Source: Bubalus kerabau
Taxonomy: Eukaryota; Chordata; Mammalia; Artiodactyla; Bovidae
Reading direction: 5' to 3'
Length of the DNA stretch: 64,000 bases
Assembly (NCBI RefSeq): GCF_029407905.1
Contig: NW_026577927.1
Coordinates: forward strand, 1-64,000
In this document: in pieces, positions 25,401-36,845 of the stretch
Layout of the letters: every line of letters starts with the position of its first letter
How positions within the stretch are numbered: position 1 is the first letter of the stretch
Program-made: the position numbers and the translations under genes
Notes under the pieces: model-generated
Told to the model about the DNA's origin: nothing
Database searches by the model: none
The model's input: the letters and a program-made list of their open reading frames with translations, nothing else

Positions 25401-28092
25401 TCCCTGCAGAGTTGGGACAGGAGAGTCAGGCCTCGTCTTGTCTGAGGAAGGGAACCCCGCTGGCCTCTCGAGTTGCTCAGGGGGTCTCAGGCCCCTCGTC
25501 GAGCTGTGTGTGGAACCCGCGGGTCTTTGCGGACGATGCACGGGGGTGGCAGCGCCCCTTCGTGTTGTGCCTTCACCCACAGGGTTGCCTTCGAAGAGGG
25601 GTCCGGGCCTCGGGTCCTTCTCAAGGGCGGACCGGGGAAGCGGGGGCGTTCGGCATGTGTCCCCACACACTTGGCTCGTCTCGAATTTCCTCGTGAGACC
25701 GGCCTCATCCTGAGGTGCGCCGGGAAGGCCGGGAACCCCTTCCAGACCACGCAGGGGAATCGCCTCTCCTGTCGCGATCAGGAGGGGAGAAGGGGCTCAG
25801 AGGAAGTGGTGCCGGGACCCTCGGTGTTCCCCTCGAGGGAACCCGGTGTGTCGGGGGACTTTTGGGGGTCGCAGGAAGGCTGTCAGGGACCGTTTCGCCC
25901 TTCAGGGCGGAACAGGGGACTTCCCTTGAGACGCCGTGGCGGGCAAGGGCCTCATCTTGCCAAGAGGTGGGAACCACGTGGTTTTTCTCGAGTTGCGGCG
26001 GGATTCTCGAGTTCCGACGGGGATCTCAGCCTTCCCCTTGGGTTGGTCCTGGGAAGCCCAATCTTCCCCTCGGGTTGCGAGGGAAAGCTGGGGGTTGCGC
26101 TCGAGTCACTGCAGGGCCGAAGAGACCTCACCTAGGGGTGTGTCCGGGACCTGATATTCCTCTCCAGGGAAGGCAGGGATCTCGGGGTTGCATTCCAGGC
26201 TTCCCCGGGGAGTCAGGCCTCGTCTCGAGGGGAAGCCAAGGACTCCGCTCTCCTCTCGAGTCGCGACGCGGGTCTCTTGGAGCCCCCTGAGCGGCCTCAA
26301 GGGAGTCCAGCCTCCTCTTCCGTTTGGAGAGAGGACCCGGGATTGCTCTCCAGGCCATGCAGGAAAAGAAGGCCCTCAGCTCGCGAGGACGGGGGCGTCT
26401 CAGGGGTTTCCTCGAGCTGCGGCGCCCGTGGGGGTTTTCTCCCGAGGCACGACGAGGATCTCAGGGAGCCTCTCGTGCGGCGCCAGGGAAGTCAGGTCTC
26501 CATGCGCGTGGCGAGGGGGAGCGCGTCCTGGCTCTCGAGTCACGGGAGGGGACTAGGGCCTCGAGACGCGTTGAAGAAGGACTCTCGAGGTCTTTCTCGG
26601 GGGGCGGCGGGAAACCCTCGTGTCCCTCGCCTTCTGCCGGGGACCTTAGGGAACTTCCCAGGGTGCCTCTGAGAGGCGAGGGATCCTGTGGAGGTGGCGG
26701 GGCCCCTCGGGACTCCGCTGGGTCTGGCGCAACGGAAGAGGGCCTCACCTCGAGGGGAGGCAGGAACCTCAGGCTTCCTCTCCGTTTCGGACTCCGACCG
26801 CAGGGTCCCTGCAGAGTTGGGACAGGAGAGTCAGGCCTCGTCTTGTCTGAGGAAGGGAACCCCGCTGGCCTCTCGAGTTGCTCAGGGGGTCTCAGGCCCC
26901 TCGTCGAGCTGTGTGTGGAACCCGCGGGTCTTTGCGGACGATGCACGGGGCTGGCAGCGCCCCTTCGTGTTGTGCCTTCACCCACAGGGTTGCCTTCGAA
27001 GAGGGGTCAGGGCCTCGGGTGCTTCTCAAGGGCGGACCGGGGAAGCGGGGGCGTTCGGCATGTGGCCCCACCCACGTGGCTCGTCTCGAATTTCCTCGTG
27101 AGACCGGCCTCATCCTGAGGTGCGCCGGGAAGGCCGGGAACCCCTTCCAGACCACGCAGGGGAATCGCCTCTCCTGTCGCGATCAGGAGGGGAGAAGGGG
27201 CTCAGAGGAAGCGGTGCCGGGACCCTCGGTGTTCCCCTCGAGGGAACCAGGCGTGTCGGGGGACTTTTGGGGGTCGCAGGAAGGCTGTCAGGGACCGTTT
27301 CGCCCTTCAGGGCGGAACAGGGGACTTCCCTTGAGACGCCGTGGCGGGCAAGGGCCTCATCTTGCCAAGAGGTGGGAACCACGTGGTTTTTCTCGAGTTG
27401 CGGCGGCATTCTCGAGTTCCGACGGGGATCTCAGCCTTCCTCTTGGGTTGGCCCTGGGAAGCCCAATCTTCCCCTCGAGTTGCAAGGGAAATCTGGGGGT
27501 TGCGCTCAAGTCACTGCAGGGCCGAAGAGACCTCACCTAGGCGTGTTTCCAGGACCTATTATTCCTCTCCAGGGAAAGCAGGCATCTCGGGGTTGCATTC
27601 CAGGCTCCCCCGGGTAGTCAGACCTAGTCTCGAGGGGAAGCCAAGGACTCCGCTCTCCTCTCGAGTCGCGACAAGGATCTGTTGGAGCCCCCTGAGCTGC
27701 CTCTACGGAGTCCAGCCTGCTCTTCAGTTTGGAGAGAGGACTCGTGATTCGTCTTCAGGACATGCAGGAATATAAGGCCCTCATCTCGCGATGACCGGCG
27801 TGTCTCATGTGTTTCCTCGAGGTGCCGCGGCAGTGTGGGTTTCCTCACGAGGTACGATGAGGATCTCAGGGAGCCTCTCGTGCAGTGCCAGCTTAGTCAG
27901 GTCTCCATGCGCGTGAAGAGGGGGCGCGTGTCATGGCTCTCGAGTCATGGTAGGGGAATCGCGACTCAACACATTTTGAAGCACTCTCGAGGTCTTTCTC
28001 GAGTCATGGCAGAAAACCCAGGGTTCCCTCGACTTGTGCCTGTTACCTCAGGGAGCTTCTCATTGTGCCTCTGAGAACTCAGGGATACTGTG
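22477..28092 (+). repeat. Satellite I monomers 17-20, two copies of a 2.8-kb dimer
   Basis: Monomers 17 and 19 share TGTCCCCACACACTTGG (22,849 and 25,658) and GGTTGGTCCTGG. Monomers 18 and 20 share GGGTCAGGGCCTCGGGTGC (24,197 and 27,005). The sharing distance is about 2,809 bp, so the last four units form a dimeric higher-order repeat. Monomer 18 is one base short (1404 bp), with CTTGGAGACCCTGAG near 24,876. Monomer 20 starts homogenised but its second half (from about 27,391) accumulates many substitutions and is 1402 bp long. Confidence 0.82.
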
Positions 28093-29103
28093 GAGTTGGT
28101 ATGGGCCTCTCGGGACTCCACTGGGTGTGGTGCAATGGAAGAGGGCCTCATCTCGAGTGGACGCAGGAACCTCAGGCTTCCTCTCCATTTCTGACTCAGA
28201 TCCCATGGTCCCTGCAGAGTAGGGACAAGAGAGTCACACCTAGTCTTCTGTTGAGGAATGGACCTTCGTTTGCCTTTAGAGTTGTTTACAGGGTGACAGG
28301 CCACTTGTCGAAATGTCTGTGGGACCTGCAGGTTTTTCTGGACGATGCACGCGGGTGTCAGTGCCCCTTCGTGTTGTGCCTTCATCCACAGGTTTTCCTT
28401 CAAAGAGGTGTGCTGGCATCGGGTTCTTTTCAAGAGTGGACCGTGAAATTGGGGTCTTTCGGCATGTGGCACCACCCACGAGGCTACGTCTCGAACTTCC
28501 TCATGAGACCGGCCTCATCCTGAGGTGCGCCCGGAAGGTCGGGAACCCCTTGCAGACAGATAAGGGGAGTCGACCCTCCTGTCGCAATCAGGAGAGGAGA
28601 AGGGGTCAGATGAAGTGGTGCCGGGAACCTCGGTGTTCCCCTTGAGTGAGTCTGGTATGTCGCGGAACTTTTGGGGTCGCATCAAGGGTGCCAAGTACCG
28701 TTTCGCACTTCGGGATGGAACGTGGGACTTCTCTTGAGATGCTGTAGCGGACAAAGGGCCTCATCTTGCGATGACGAGGGAAGCACGTGGATTTTCTCGA
28801 GTTTCGGTGGGATTCTCGAGTTACGACGGGGAATTCAGGCTTCCTCTTATGTTGGCCCAGGAAGTCTAATCTTCCATTCGAGTTGCCAGGGAGAGCTGTG
28901 GATTGGGCTCCATTCACTGAAGGGCAAACTAGACCTCATCTAGGCTTGTATCCAGGACTTAATGTTCCTCTCCATAGGCGACAGGGATTTGGGGTTGCCT
29001 TCCATACTCACCCGGGGAGTCAGGCCTCATCTCGAGGGGAAGCAAAGGACTCCACTCTCTTCTCGAGCCGCGACAGGTATCTCTTGGAGCCCACTGAGTG
29101 GTC
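28093..29103 (+). repeat. Satellite I monomer 21, diverged and truncated
   Basis: Continues in phase from monomer 20 (GAGTTGG at 28,093) but is strongly diverged along its whole length. It ends around 29,100-29,103, at the point equivalent to phase 1009-1011 of the 1405-bp unit (CCACTGAGTGGTC against CCCTGAGCGGCC). It has GAATTC at 28,831, absent from the homogenised monomers, where the site reads GGGGATCTC. The bases GTC at the junction fit both the satellite and the following A/B repeat, so the breakpoint is uncertain by a few bases. Confidence 0.85.
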
Positions 29104-30010
29104 TTTGCTCTGTAGGAGAGCTCTAGTGTACATAAGCCTGTACATAAGTGAACACAGACATTCTGTGTGCATGTTGCTGCGTACCCAAAATAGGGCCACA
29201 AGGAGCCTCATGCTCTCCATGCAGCGCGGAAGCTGTGCAGCCACGCAGCAGCTGAAGAATCCAACCAATTGCTCTTTTCTTACCTCTGACAGAGCTCGCA
29301 TTGCCGTAGCCCTTGGCAGTTTGGAAACACTGGACCCTAACCCCTCTCAAAGTAGGCCTGGGTTCTAGTTCGAATAGAAAGTCAATAGCGGAGCTGAGGA
29401 CAGGAACGCGGCAGTCATTTATCACACGCTCCTGCAGCCTGCTACTACAGGGACACTAACGCTAGAAGCTAGGAATGTCTTTGCAAGGTGCGCAAAGGAC
29501 AAGGGAGAACCTCGACCCTGACTCTAGTATTTCAGTCCCCTGAGCAGATCTGAGGTTCTCCCGCTGTAGAAGCTAACCCATTCCTTTCAAATACAGGCTT
29601 CCTAACACAGGGCCAGTTGGCTGCTTGCTCTTCCACGAAGCAGGCTTCCTTAACTTGCAAACTGCGAATTCCGCTTAACAGCCTGGAGGAAAAATCGCTT
29701 CTTGGAAGATTTTTTTCAGAGGCTGTATTCCCGGAGCTGGGGCCAAGCTAGGGGACCCATACTGGCAAGGGAAGGCAAAACCACATCCAATGTCTTTGCT
29801 CTGGAGGACAGCTTTGGTGAGCCTAAGTCTTTCAGGAATATTTCTGGCTCCAACAGAGTCAAATTCTGTGTGTGAAGCTGCACAGCCAAAATAGGGGAAC
29901 AGAGAGCCTGATTCTCTCTGTGTAGCTTTGAAGCTGTCATACAAACAACAGCTTGAGAATCCATACAATGCTCTCCCTTACTGCTAAGAGAATTCTCATT
30001 GCTGTAGTCC
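29104..30010 (+). repeat. A/B array: leading fragment and diverged unit B0
   Basis: A 3' partial unit (29,104-29,322) entered directly from satellite I, then a B-length unit (29,323-30,010). Both are the most diverged members of this array on this side. At the A/B difference point B0 reads GGGACACTAACGCTAGAAGC (29,451-29,470). That shares GGGACA with A-type units and CTAGAA with B-type units, and may be closest to the ancestral state. Confidence 0.7.
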
Positions 30011-31241
30011 TTGACAGTTTGTAGAAATCCGCACCCTAACCCTTCTCCAAGTAGGCCTGGGTCCTAGCTCGGAACAACAGGCAACGGCGGAGCTGAGGCC
30101 AGTAAGGCACAAGTGAGATCTCACACACTCTTGCAGCCTGATCGTCCAGGAGCAGTAAGGCCTCTTTTTCCCTGCAGGAGGCTCGCTTGCCTTGTCTCCT
30201 GTGAACTGCATTTCCCAGCCTGGGCGCAAAGCTGTTCCTGGAGATTTTTTCTCAGGGGCTGTTTCCCTGGAGCTGGGTCGGACCTCGGGGGCCCAACTCT
30301 CAGGGGAAGACAAAACCCCATGGACAGGTCTATGCTCTGTAGGAGAGCTCTAGTGAACCTCATCTCTCAGGAACATTCTTGGCTTCTACAGAGACACCTC
30401 TGTGCATGAAGCTACACACCCAACATAGGGGCAAATGGAGCCTGATTCTCCCCGTGGGGTGCTGATGCTTTGTGGCAAAGCACCTGCTTGATGATCCATC
30501 CACTTAGGCTTCCCTCGCCTTGATAGAGGTCCCATTGCTGTAGCCCTTGGCAGTTTGGAAAGAAGAAGACCCTTACCCTTCATAAAGTAGGCCTTTGTCC
30601 TAGTTTGAATGGAAAGGTAATAGCTGAGCTGAGGCCAATAAGGTGCCTGCCAAGTCTGACATACTCCCGTAGCCTTCACCTTCATGGAAAATAACTCTAG
30701 AATCTGGGAATGTCTTTGCAAGGCTGGCAAAGGGCAGTCAGGAACCAGCACCCTGCCTCTGGAATTACCGACTTCTGAGCAGATCTGAAGGTCTCCTTTA
30801 GGAGAAGCTAACCCATTCTTTCCAAATAGAGGCTTCCAAACAGGCCAGTTGGCTGCCTTTTCGCGCCCGAAGGAGGCCTGCTTTTCTCGCATCCTATGAA
30901 GCCCTGTTCCCAGCCTCTGGGAAAAGCGGATCTTGAAGATATTTTCTCAGGGTTTGTTTCCATGGAGCTGGGGCCGAGACCAGAGACCCAATCGCACAGG
31001 GGAAGGAAAACCACATGGACAAGTCTTTGCTCTCCAGGAGACCTCTAAGTGAAACTTACTGTGTCAGGAACGTTCTTGACTCCTATGGAGACACCCCTGT
31101 GTGTGAAGCTGTGTACCCAACAAGGGGGCACACAGGGCCTGATTCTCTCTTTGCAGCTTTGAAGCTGTCGTTCAAACAACAGCTTGAGAATCCATAGAAT
31201 GCTCTCCCTTACCTCTGAGAGACTTCTCATTGCTGTAGCCT
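30011..31241 (+). repeat. A/B array: unit A1-B1
   Basis: A half 30,011-30,546 and B half 30,547-31,241. A starts TTGACAGTTTGTAGAAATCC; B starts TTGGCAGTTTGGAAAGAAG. B contains the extra middle block (about 30,675-30,850). This is a full reference unit of the array. Confidence 0.75.
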
Positions 31242-32471
31242 TTGGCAGTTTTTACAAATCCGCACCCAAACCCTTCTCCAAGTAGGCCTGGGTCCTGGTT
31301 TGGATGGCCATGCAATGGCGGAGCTGAGGTCAGTAAGGCACCAGTCAGGTGTCACACACTCTGGCAGCGTGCTCCTCCAGGGACAGTAAGGCCTATTTTT
31401 CCCTGTGGGAGGCTCGCTTGCCTGGCCTCCTGTGAACTGCGTTTCCCAGCCTGGGCAAAAAGCGGTTCCTGGAGATCTTTTCTCAGGGGCTCTATCCCCA
31501 GAGCTGGGGTGGACCTCGGGGACCCATCTCACAGGGGAAGGCAAAACCACATGGACAGGTCTATGCTCTGTAGGAGACTTTAGTGTGTCTCATCTCTTAG
31601 GAACATTCTTGGCTCGTATAGAGACACCTCTGTGTGTAAAGCTACACACCGAACATAGGGGCACAGGGAGCCTGATTCTCTCCGTGGGGTGCTGATGCTT
31701 TGTGGCAAAGCACCTGTTTGAGAATCCATCCGCTTACGCTTCCCTCGCCTTGACAGAGGTCTCATTGCTGTGTCTCTTGGCAGTTGGGAAAGAAGCAGAC
31801 CCTTACCCTTCACCAAGTAGGCCCTGATCCTAGTTTGAAAGGAAAGGCAATAGCTGAGCTGAGGCCAGTAAGGCACCCGTCAACTCTGACATATTCCCGA
31901 TGCCTGCTCCTTCATGGAAAATATTGCTAGAATCTAGGAATGTCTTTGCAAGGCTGGCAAAGGGCAGTCAGGAACCTCGACCCTGCCTCTGGAATTTCTA
32001 TCTTCTGAGCAGATCTGGAGGTCTCCTTCTGGAGAAGCTAACCCATTCCTTGCAAATAGAGGCTTCCAAACACAGGCCGGTTGGCTGCCTCTTCTTGCCT
32101 GAAGGAGGCTTGCTTTTCCTGCCTCCTATGATCCCTGGTTCCCAGCATGGGGGAAAAGCAGATCTTGGAGATCTTTGCTCAGGGGTTGTTTCCACGGAGC
32201 TGGGGTTGTGCCCAGAGACCCACACATACAGGGGAAGGCAAAACCACATGAACAAGTCTTTGCTCTCTAAGAGACCTCTAGTGAACCTCAGTCTTTGACG
32301 AACGTTCTTGGCTCCTATGCGGACACCTCTGTGTGTGAAACTGCGTACCCAACATGGCGGCAGAGAGCCTGATTCTCTCTGTGCAGGTTTAATGCTGTCG
32401 TTCAGAAAACAGCTTGAGAATCCATACAATTCTCGCCCTTACCTCTGAGAGAGTTCTCATTGCAGTAGCCC
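31242..32471 (+). repeat. A/B array: unit A2-B2
   Basis: A half 31,242-31,776 and B half 31,777-32,471, same order and orientation as A1-B1. Differences from A1-B1 are scattered substitutions and small indels. Confidence 0.75.
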
Positions 32472-33699
32472 TTGGCAGTTTGTAGAAATCTGCACCTAAA
32501 CCCTTCTCCAAGTAGGCCTGAGTCCCAGTTCGGAGGAACAAGCAATGGCGGAGCTAAGACCATTATGGCACCAGTCAGTTTTCACACACTCTGGCAGCCT
32601 GCTCCTCCAGGGACAGTAAGGCTTCTTTTTCTCTGCAGGAGGCTCACTTGCCTTACTTCCTGTGAACAGCTTTTCCCAGCCTGGGCGAAAAGCGGTTCCT
32701 GGAGATCTTTTCTCAGAGGCTGTTTTCTCGGAGCTGGGGTGGACCTCGGGCACCCAACTCACAGGGGAAGGCGAAACCACATGTACAGGTGAGCACTCTG
32801 TAGGAGAGCTCTTGTGAGCCTCATCTCTCAGGAACATTCTTGGCTCCTGTAGAGACACCACTGTGTGTGAATCTACACACCCCACATAGGGGCAAAGGGA
32901 GCCTGATTCTCTCCGTGGGGTGCTGATGCTTGGTGGCAAAGAACCTTCCTGATAATCCATCCGCTTATGCTTCCCTCGCATTTACAGAGGTCTCATTGCT
33001 GTAGCCCTTGGCAGTTTGGAAAGAAGAAGACCCTTACCCTTCATAAAGTAGGGCCTTGTCCTACTTTGAATGGAAAGGCAATAGCTGAGCTGAGGCCAAT
33101 AAGGCGCCAGTCAAGTCTGACATATTCCCAAAGCCTGCTTCTTCAGGAAGATAACTGTAGAATCTAGGAATGTCTTTGCAAGGCTGGCAAAGGGCAGTCA
33201 TGACCCTGCACACTGCCTCTGGAATTACCGACTTCTGAACAGATCTGGAGGTCTCCCTTAGGGGAAGCTAACCCATTCTTCCAAATAGAGGCTTCAAAAC
33301 GCAGGCCGCTTGGCTGCCTCTTGCTCTCTGAAGGAGGCCTGCTTTTCCCGCCTCCTATGAACCCCACATCCCAGCCTCTGGGAAAAGCGGATCTTGAAGA
33401 TCTTTTCTCAGGGGTTGTTTCCACGGAGCTGGGGCCGAGCCTGGAGCCCTAAACGCACAGGGGAAGAAAAACCACATGGACAAGTCTTTGCTCTCTAGGA
33501 GAGCTCTAGTGAACCTCACTCTGTCAGGAACGTTCTTGTTTCCTATGGAGACACCCCTGTCTGTGAAGCTGTGTACCGAACATGGAGACACAGAGTCTGA
33601 TTCTCTCTGTGCAGCTTTGAAGCTGTCGTTCAAACAACAGCTTGAAAATCCATACAATGCTCTTCCTTACCCGTGACACAGTTCTCATTGCTATACCCC
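32472..33699 (+). repeat. A/B array: unit A3-B3
   Basis: A half 32,472-33,007 and B half 33,008-33,699. B3 keeps the extra middle block (TAGAATCTAGGAATGTC near 33,158) and the B-type tail CTTTGAAGCTGTCG near 33,615. Confidence 0.75.
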
Positions 33700-34232
33700 T
33701 TGGCAGTATTTAGAAATCCATACCCAAACCCTTCTCCTAGTAGGTCTGGGTCCTAGTTCAGAGGAACATGCAATGGCGGAGCTGAGGCCAGTAAGGCACC
33801 AGTCAGGTCTCACACACTCTTGCAGCCTGATCGTCCAGGGACACTAAGGCCTGTTGTGCCTTGCAGGAGGCTCGCTTGTGTTACCTCCTGTGAACTGCGT
33901 TTGCCAGCCTGGGGGAATAGCGGTCCCTGGAGATCTTTTCTCAGGGGCTCCTTCCCCTGAGCTGGGGCGGACCTCAGGGACCCAACTCACAGGGCAAGGC
34001 AAAACCATATGGACAGGTCTATGCTCTGTAGCAGACTTCTAGTGAACCTCATCTCTCAGGAACATTCTTGGCTCCTATAGAGACACTTCTGTGTGTGAAG
34101 CTGCGTACCTAACATAGGGGCACAGAGAGCCTGATTTTCTCAGTTCATTTTGACGCTGTCATTCAGAAAACAGCTTGAGAATCCATAAAATGGTCTCCCT
34201 GACCGCTGAGAGAATTCTCACTGCTGTAGCCC
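33700..34232 (+). repeat. A/B array: solitary hybrid unit A4 (A head, B tail)
   Basis: Only 533 bp and followed directly by another A unit. It lacks the 155-bp B block, so its head is A-type. Its end (GACGCTGTCATTCAGAAAAC near 34,151-34,170) matches the B tail and lacks the A-type GTGGGGTGCTGATG. This is the product expected from an A/B exchange that removed about 690 bp. Confidence 0.7.
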
Positions 34233-35458
34233 TTGGCACTTTGTAGAAATCCGCACCCAAACGCTTCTCCAAATAGGCCTGGGTCCTAGTTCGGAGGAAC
34301 AGGCAATGGTGGAACTGAGGCCAGCAAGGCAACAGTCAGGTTTCACACACTCTGGCAGCCTGCTCCTCCAGGGACAGTAAGGCCTCTTTTTCTCTGCAGG
34401 AGATTCGCTTGCCTTACTTCCTGTGAACAGCGTTTCCCAGCCTCGGCAAAGCGGTTCCTGGAGATCTTTTCTCAGGGACAGTTTCCCCGGAGGTGTGGTG
34501 GACCTCGGGGACCCAACTCACAGGGGAAGGAAAAACCACATGGACAGGTCTATGCTCTGTAGGAGAGGTTTAGTGAACATAATCTCTCAGGAACATTCTT
34601 GGCTCCTATAGAGACAACTCTGTGTGTGAAGCTACACTCCCAACATTGGGGAACAGGGATCTTGGTTCTCTCCGTGGGGTGCTGATACTTTGTAGCAAAG
34701 CACCTGCTTGAGAATCCGTCCTCTTAGGCTTCCCTCGCCTTGACAGAGGTCTCATTGCTGTAGCCCTTGGCAGTTTCAAAGAAGAAGACCCTTACACTTC
34801 ATAAACTAGGCCCTTGTCCTAGTCTGAATGGAAAGGCAATAGCTGAGCTGAGGCCAATAAGGAGCCAGTCCCCTCTGACACATTCCCGAAGCCTGCTCCT
34901 TCATGGAATATAACTCTAGAATCTTGGAATGTCTTTGCAAGGCTGGCAAAGGGCAGTCAGGAACCAGCACCCTGCCTCTGGAATTACCGACTTCTGAGCA
35001 GATCTGGAGGTCTCCTTTAGGAGAAGCTAACCAATTCCTTCCAAATAGAGGCTTCAAAACACAGGCAAGTTGGCTGCATTTCGTGCCCGAAGGAGGCTTG
35101 CTTTTCTCTCCTCCTATGAACTCCAGTTCCCAGCATCTGGGAAAAGCGGATCTTGAAGATATTTTCTCAGGGCTTGTTTCCACGGAGCTGGGGCCGAGCC
35201 CGGGGCCCAAAGGCACAGGGGAAGGCAAGACCACATGGACAGGTCTATGCTCTGTAGCAGACCTCTAGTGAACCTCATCTCTCAGGAGCATTCTTGGCTC
35301 CTATAGAGACACCTCTGTGTGTGAAGCTGCGTACCTAACACAGGGGCACAGAGAGCCTGATTCTCTCTGTTCATTTTGACGCTGTCATTCAGAAAACAGC
35401 TTGAGAATCCATAAAATGCTCTCCCTTACCACTGAGAGAATTCTCACTGCTGTAGCCC
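34233..35458 (+). repeat. A/B array: unit A5-B5
   Basis: A half 34,233-34,766 and B half 34,767-35,458. A5 begins TTGGCACTTTGTAG, a variant shared with A6. B5 ends with GACGCTGTCATTCAGAAAAC, as A4 does, so B5 or its relative is a plausible donor of the A4 tail. Confidence 0.75.
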
Positions 35459-36679
35459 TTGGCACTTTGTAGAAATCTGCACCCAAACGCTTTTCCAAGT
35501 AGGCCTGGGTGCTAGCTCGGATGAACAGGCAATGGCGGAGCTGAGGCCAGTAAGGCAACAGTCAGGTTTCACACACTCTGGCAGCCTGCTCCTCCAGGGA
35601 CTGTAAGGCCTCTTTTACTCTGCAGGAGATTCGCTTGCCTTACTTCCTGTGAACAGCATTTCCCAGCCTCGGCGAAGCGGTTCCTGGAGATCTTTTCTCA
35701 GGGACAGTTTCCCCGGAGGTGTGGCGGACCTCGAGGACCCAACTCACAGGGGAAGGCAAAACCACATTGACAGGTCTATGCTCTGTAGGAGAGGTTTAGT
35801 GAACCTAATCTCTCAGGAACATTCTTGGCTCCTATAGAGACAGCTCTGTGTGTGAAGCTACACTCCCAACATTGGTGCACAGGGAGCTTGATTCTCTCCG
35901 TGGGGTGCTGATGCTTTGTGGCAAAGCACCTGCTTGAGAATCCATCCTCTTAGGCTTCCCTCACCTTGACAGAGGTCTCATTGCTGTAGCCCTTGGCAGT
36001 TTGCAAAGAAGAAGACCCTTACCCTTCATAAACTAGGGCCTTGTCCTAGTTTGAATGGAAAGGCAATAGCTGAGCTGAGGTCAATAAGGAGCCAGTCCCG
36101 TCTGACACATTCCCGAAGCCTGCTCCTTCATGGAAAATAACTCTAGAATCTAGGAATATCTTTGCAAGGCTAGCAAAGGGCAGTCAGGAACCAGTACCCT
36201 GCCTCTGGAATTACCAACTTCTGAGCAGATCTGGAGGTCTCCTTTATGAGAAGCTAACCCATTCCTTCCAAATAGAGGCTTCAAAACACAGGCAGGTGGG
36301 CTGCCTTTTTGTTCCCGATGGAGGCGTGCTTTTCTCTCCTCCTACGAACCCCGGTTCCCAGACACTGGGAAAAGTGGATCTTGAAGATATTTTCTCAGGG
36401 GTTGTTTCCACGGAGCTGGGGCCGAGCCTGGAGACCCAAAGGCACAGGGGAAGGCAAGACCACATGGACAAGCCTTTGCTCTTTAGTATAGCTCTAATGA
36501 ACCTCACCCTGTCAGGATCTTTCTTGATTCCTACGGAGACACACCTGTGTGTGAAGCTGCGGCTACAGAGAGCCTGATTCCCTCCGTTTACCGCTGAGTC
36601 TGCATTGCCAAGCAACAGCTTGGGAACGCAGCCTGGGGCACTTCCCTTCCCTCGGACAGAGCTCTCCTTGCGGTAGGCC
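35459..36679 (+). repeat. A/B array: unit A6-B6
   Basis: A half 35,459-35,992 and B half 35,993-36,679. A6 shares TTGGCACTTTGTAG and a shortened CCTCGGCGAAGCGG stretch with A5, so A5-B5 and A6-B6 look like a recent duplication. The end of B6 (about 36,560-36,679) is more diverged and shortened. Confidence 0.75.
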
Positions 36680-36845
36680 TTGGTAGTTTGCATACAATGG
36701 GGCCCTAAGCCCTCTGCAAGTTGGCCTGGCTCCTAGGTCCAAAGGGCAGGCCAGAGCGGAGCTGAGGCTGTCAGGCTCCAGACACATCTCCCATACTCCT
36801 ACATCCTGCTCCTACCCGGGCGTGAACGCTAGAAGCTGGGAAGGT
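36680..36845 (+). repeat. A/B array: terminal diverged fragment
   Basis: Begins TTGGTAGTTTGCATAC and can be followed through CTGAGGCTG and the CCTGCTCCTAC region up to GAACGCTAGAAGCTGGGAA near 36,841, matching unit B0 near 29,460. The sequence then switches abruptly to G-rich DNA. Confidence 0.65.

Larger units (their letters stand above)
1..28092 (+). repeat. Homogenised satellite I (1.715-type) array, 20 monomers
   Basis: Head-to-tail array in which the landmark GAGGTGGCGGGGCCCC recurs at 1, 1402, 2807, 4212 and then every 1405 bp up to 25,286 and 26,691. All copies lie in one orientation. Monomers differ by a handful of substitutions, and several consecutive ones look identical. The sequence is GC-rich, keeps many CpGs and has many CTCGAG motifs. 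Each monomer has one BamHI site (GGATCC, e.g. 1389). Unit length and internal 31-bp structure match the bovid satellite I family, a known centromeric repeat. There are no genes. Open frames of 264, 220, 204 and 191 codons recur in every monomer on both strands but overlap each other and resemble no protein. The family name is from memory; the tandem structure is direct observation. Confidence 0.9.
29104..36845 (+). repeat. A/B dimeric tandem array, about 1,229-bp unit
   Basis: A second tandem array unrelated to satellite I. The motif TTGGCAGTTT (or a close variant) marks unit starts at 29323, 30011, 30547, 31242, 31777, 32472, 33008, 33700, 34233, 34767, 35459, 35993 and 36680. Intervals alternate near 690 and 535 bp, giving halves B and A. 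The halves align throughout, but B has about 155 extra bp in its middle (from about AAATAACTCTAGAATCT to the GGCCAGTTGGCTGCC region). Each half ends with a CTTGAGAATCCAT-like tail. No coding potential is seen. I do not recognise the family; an unlisted bovid satellite or an amplified LTR-derived insert (1.711b satellite carries an insert of similar size) are possibilities. Confidence 0.82.

Noticed and set aside
1..28092. CRISPR array
   Set aside because: The repeats are 1405 bp and directly adjacent, with no unique spacers; the genome is a vertebrate.
28787..29368. 193-codon frame
   Set aside because: It crosses the satellite to A/B array junction; half is satellite and half unrelated repeat.
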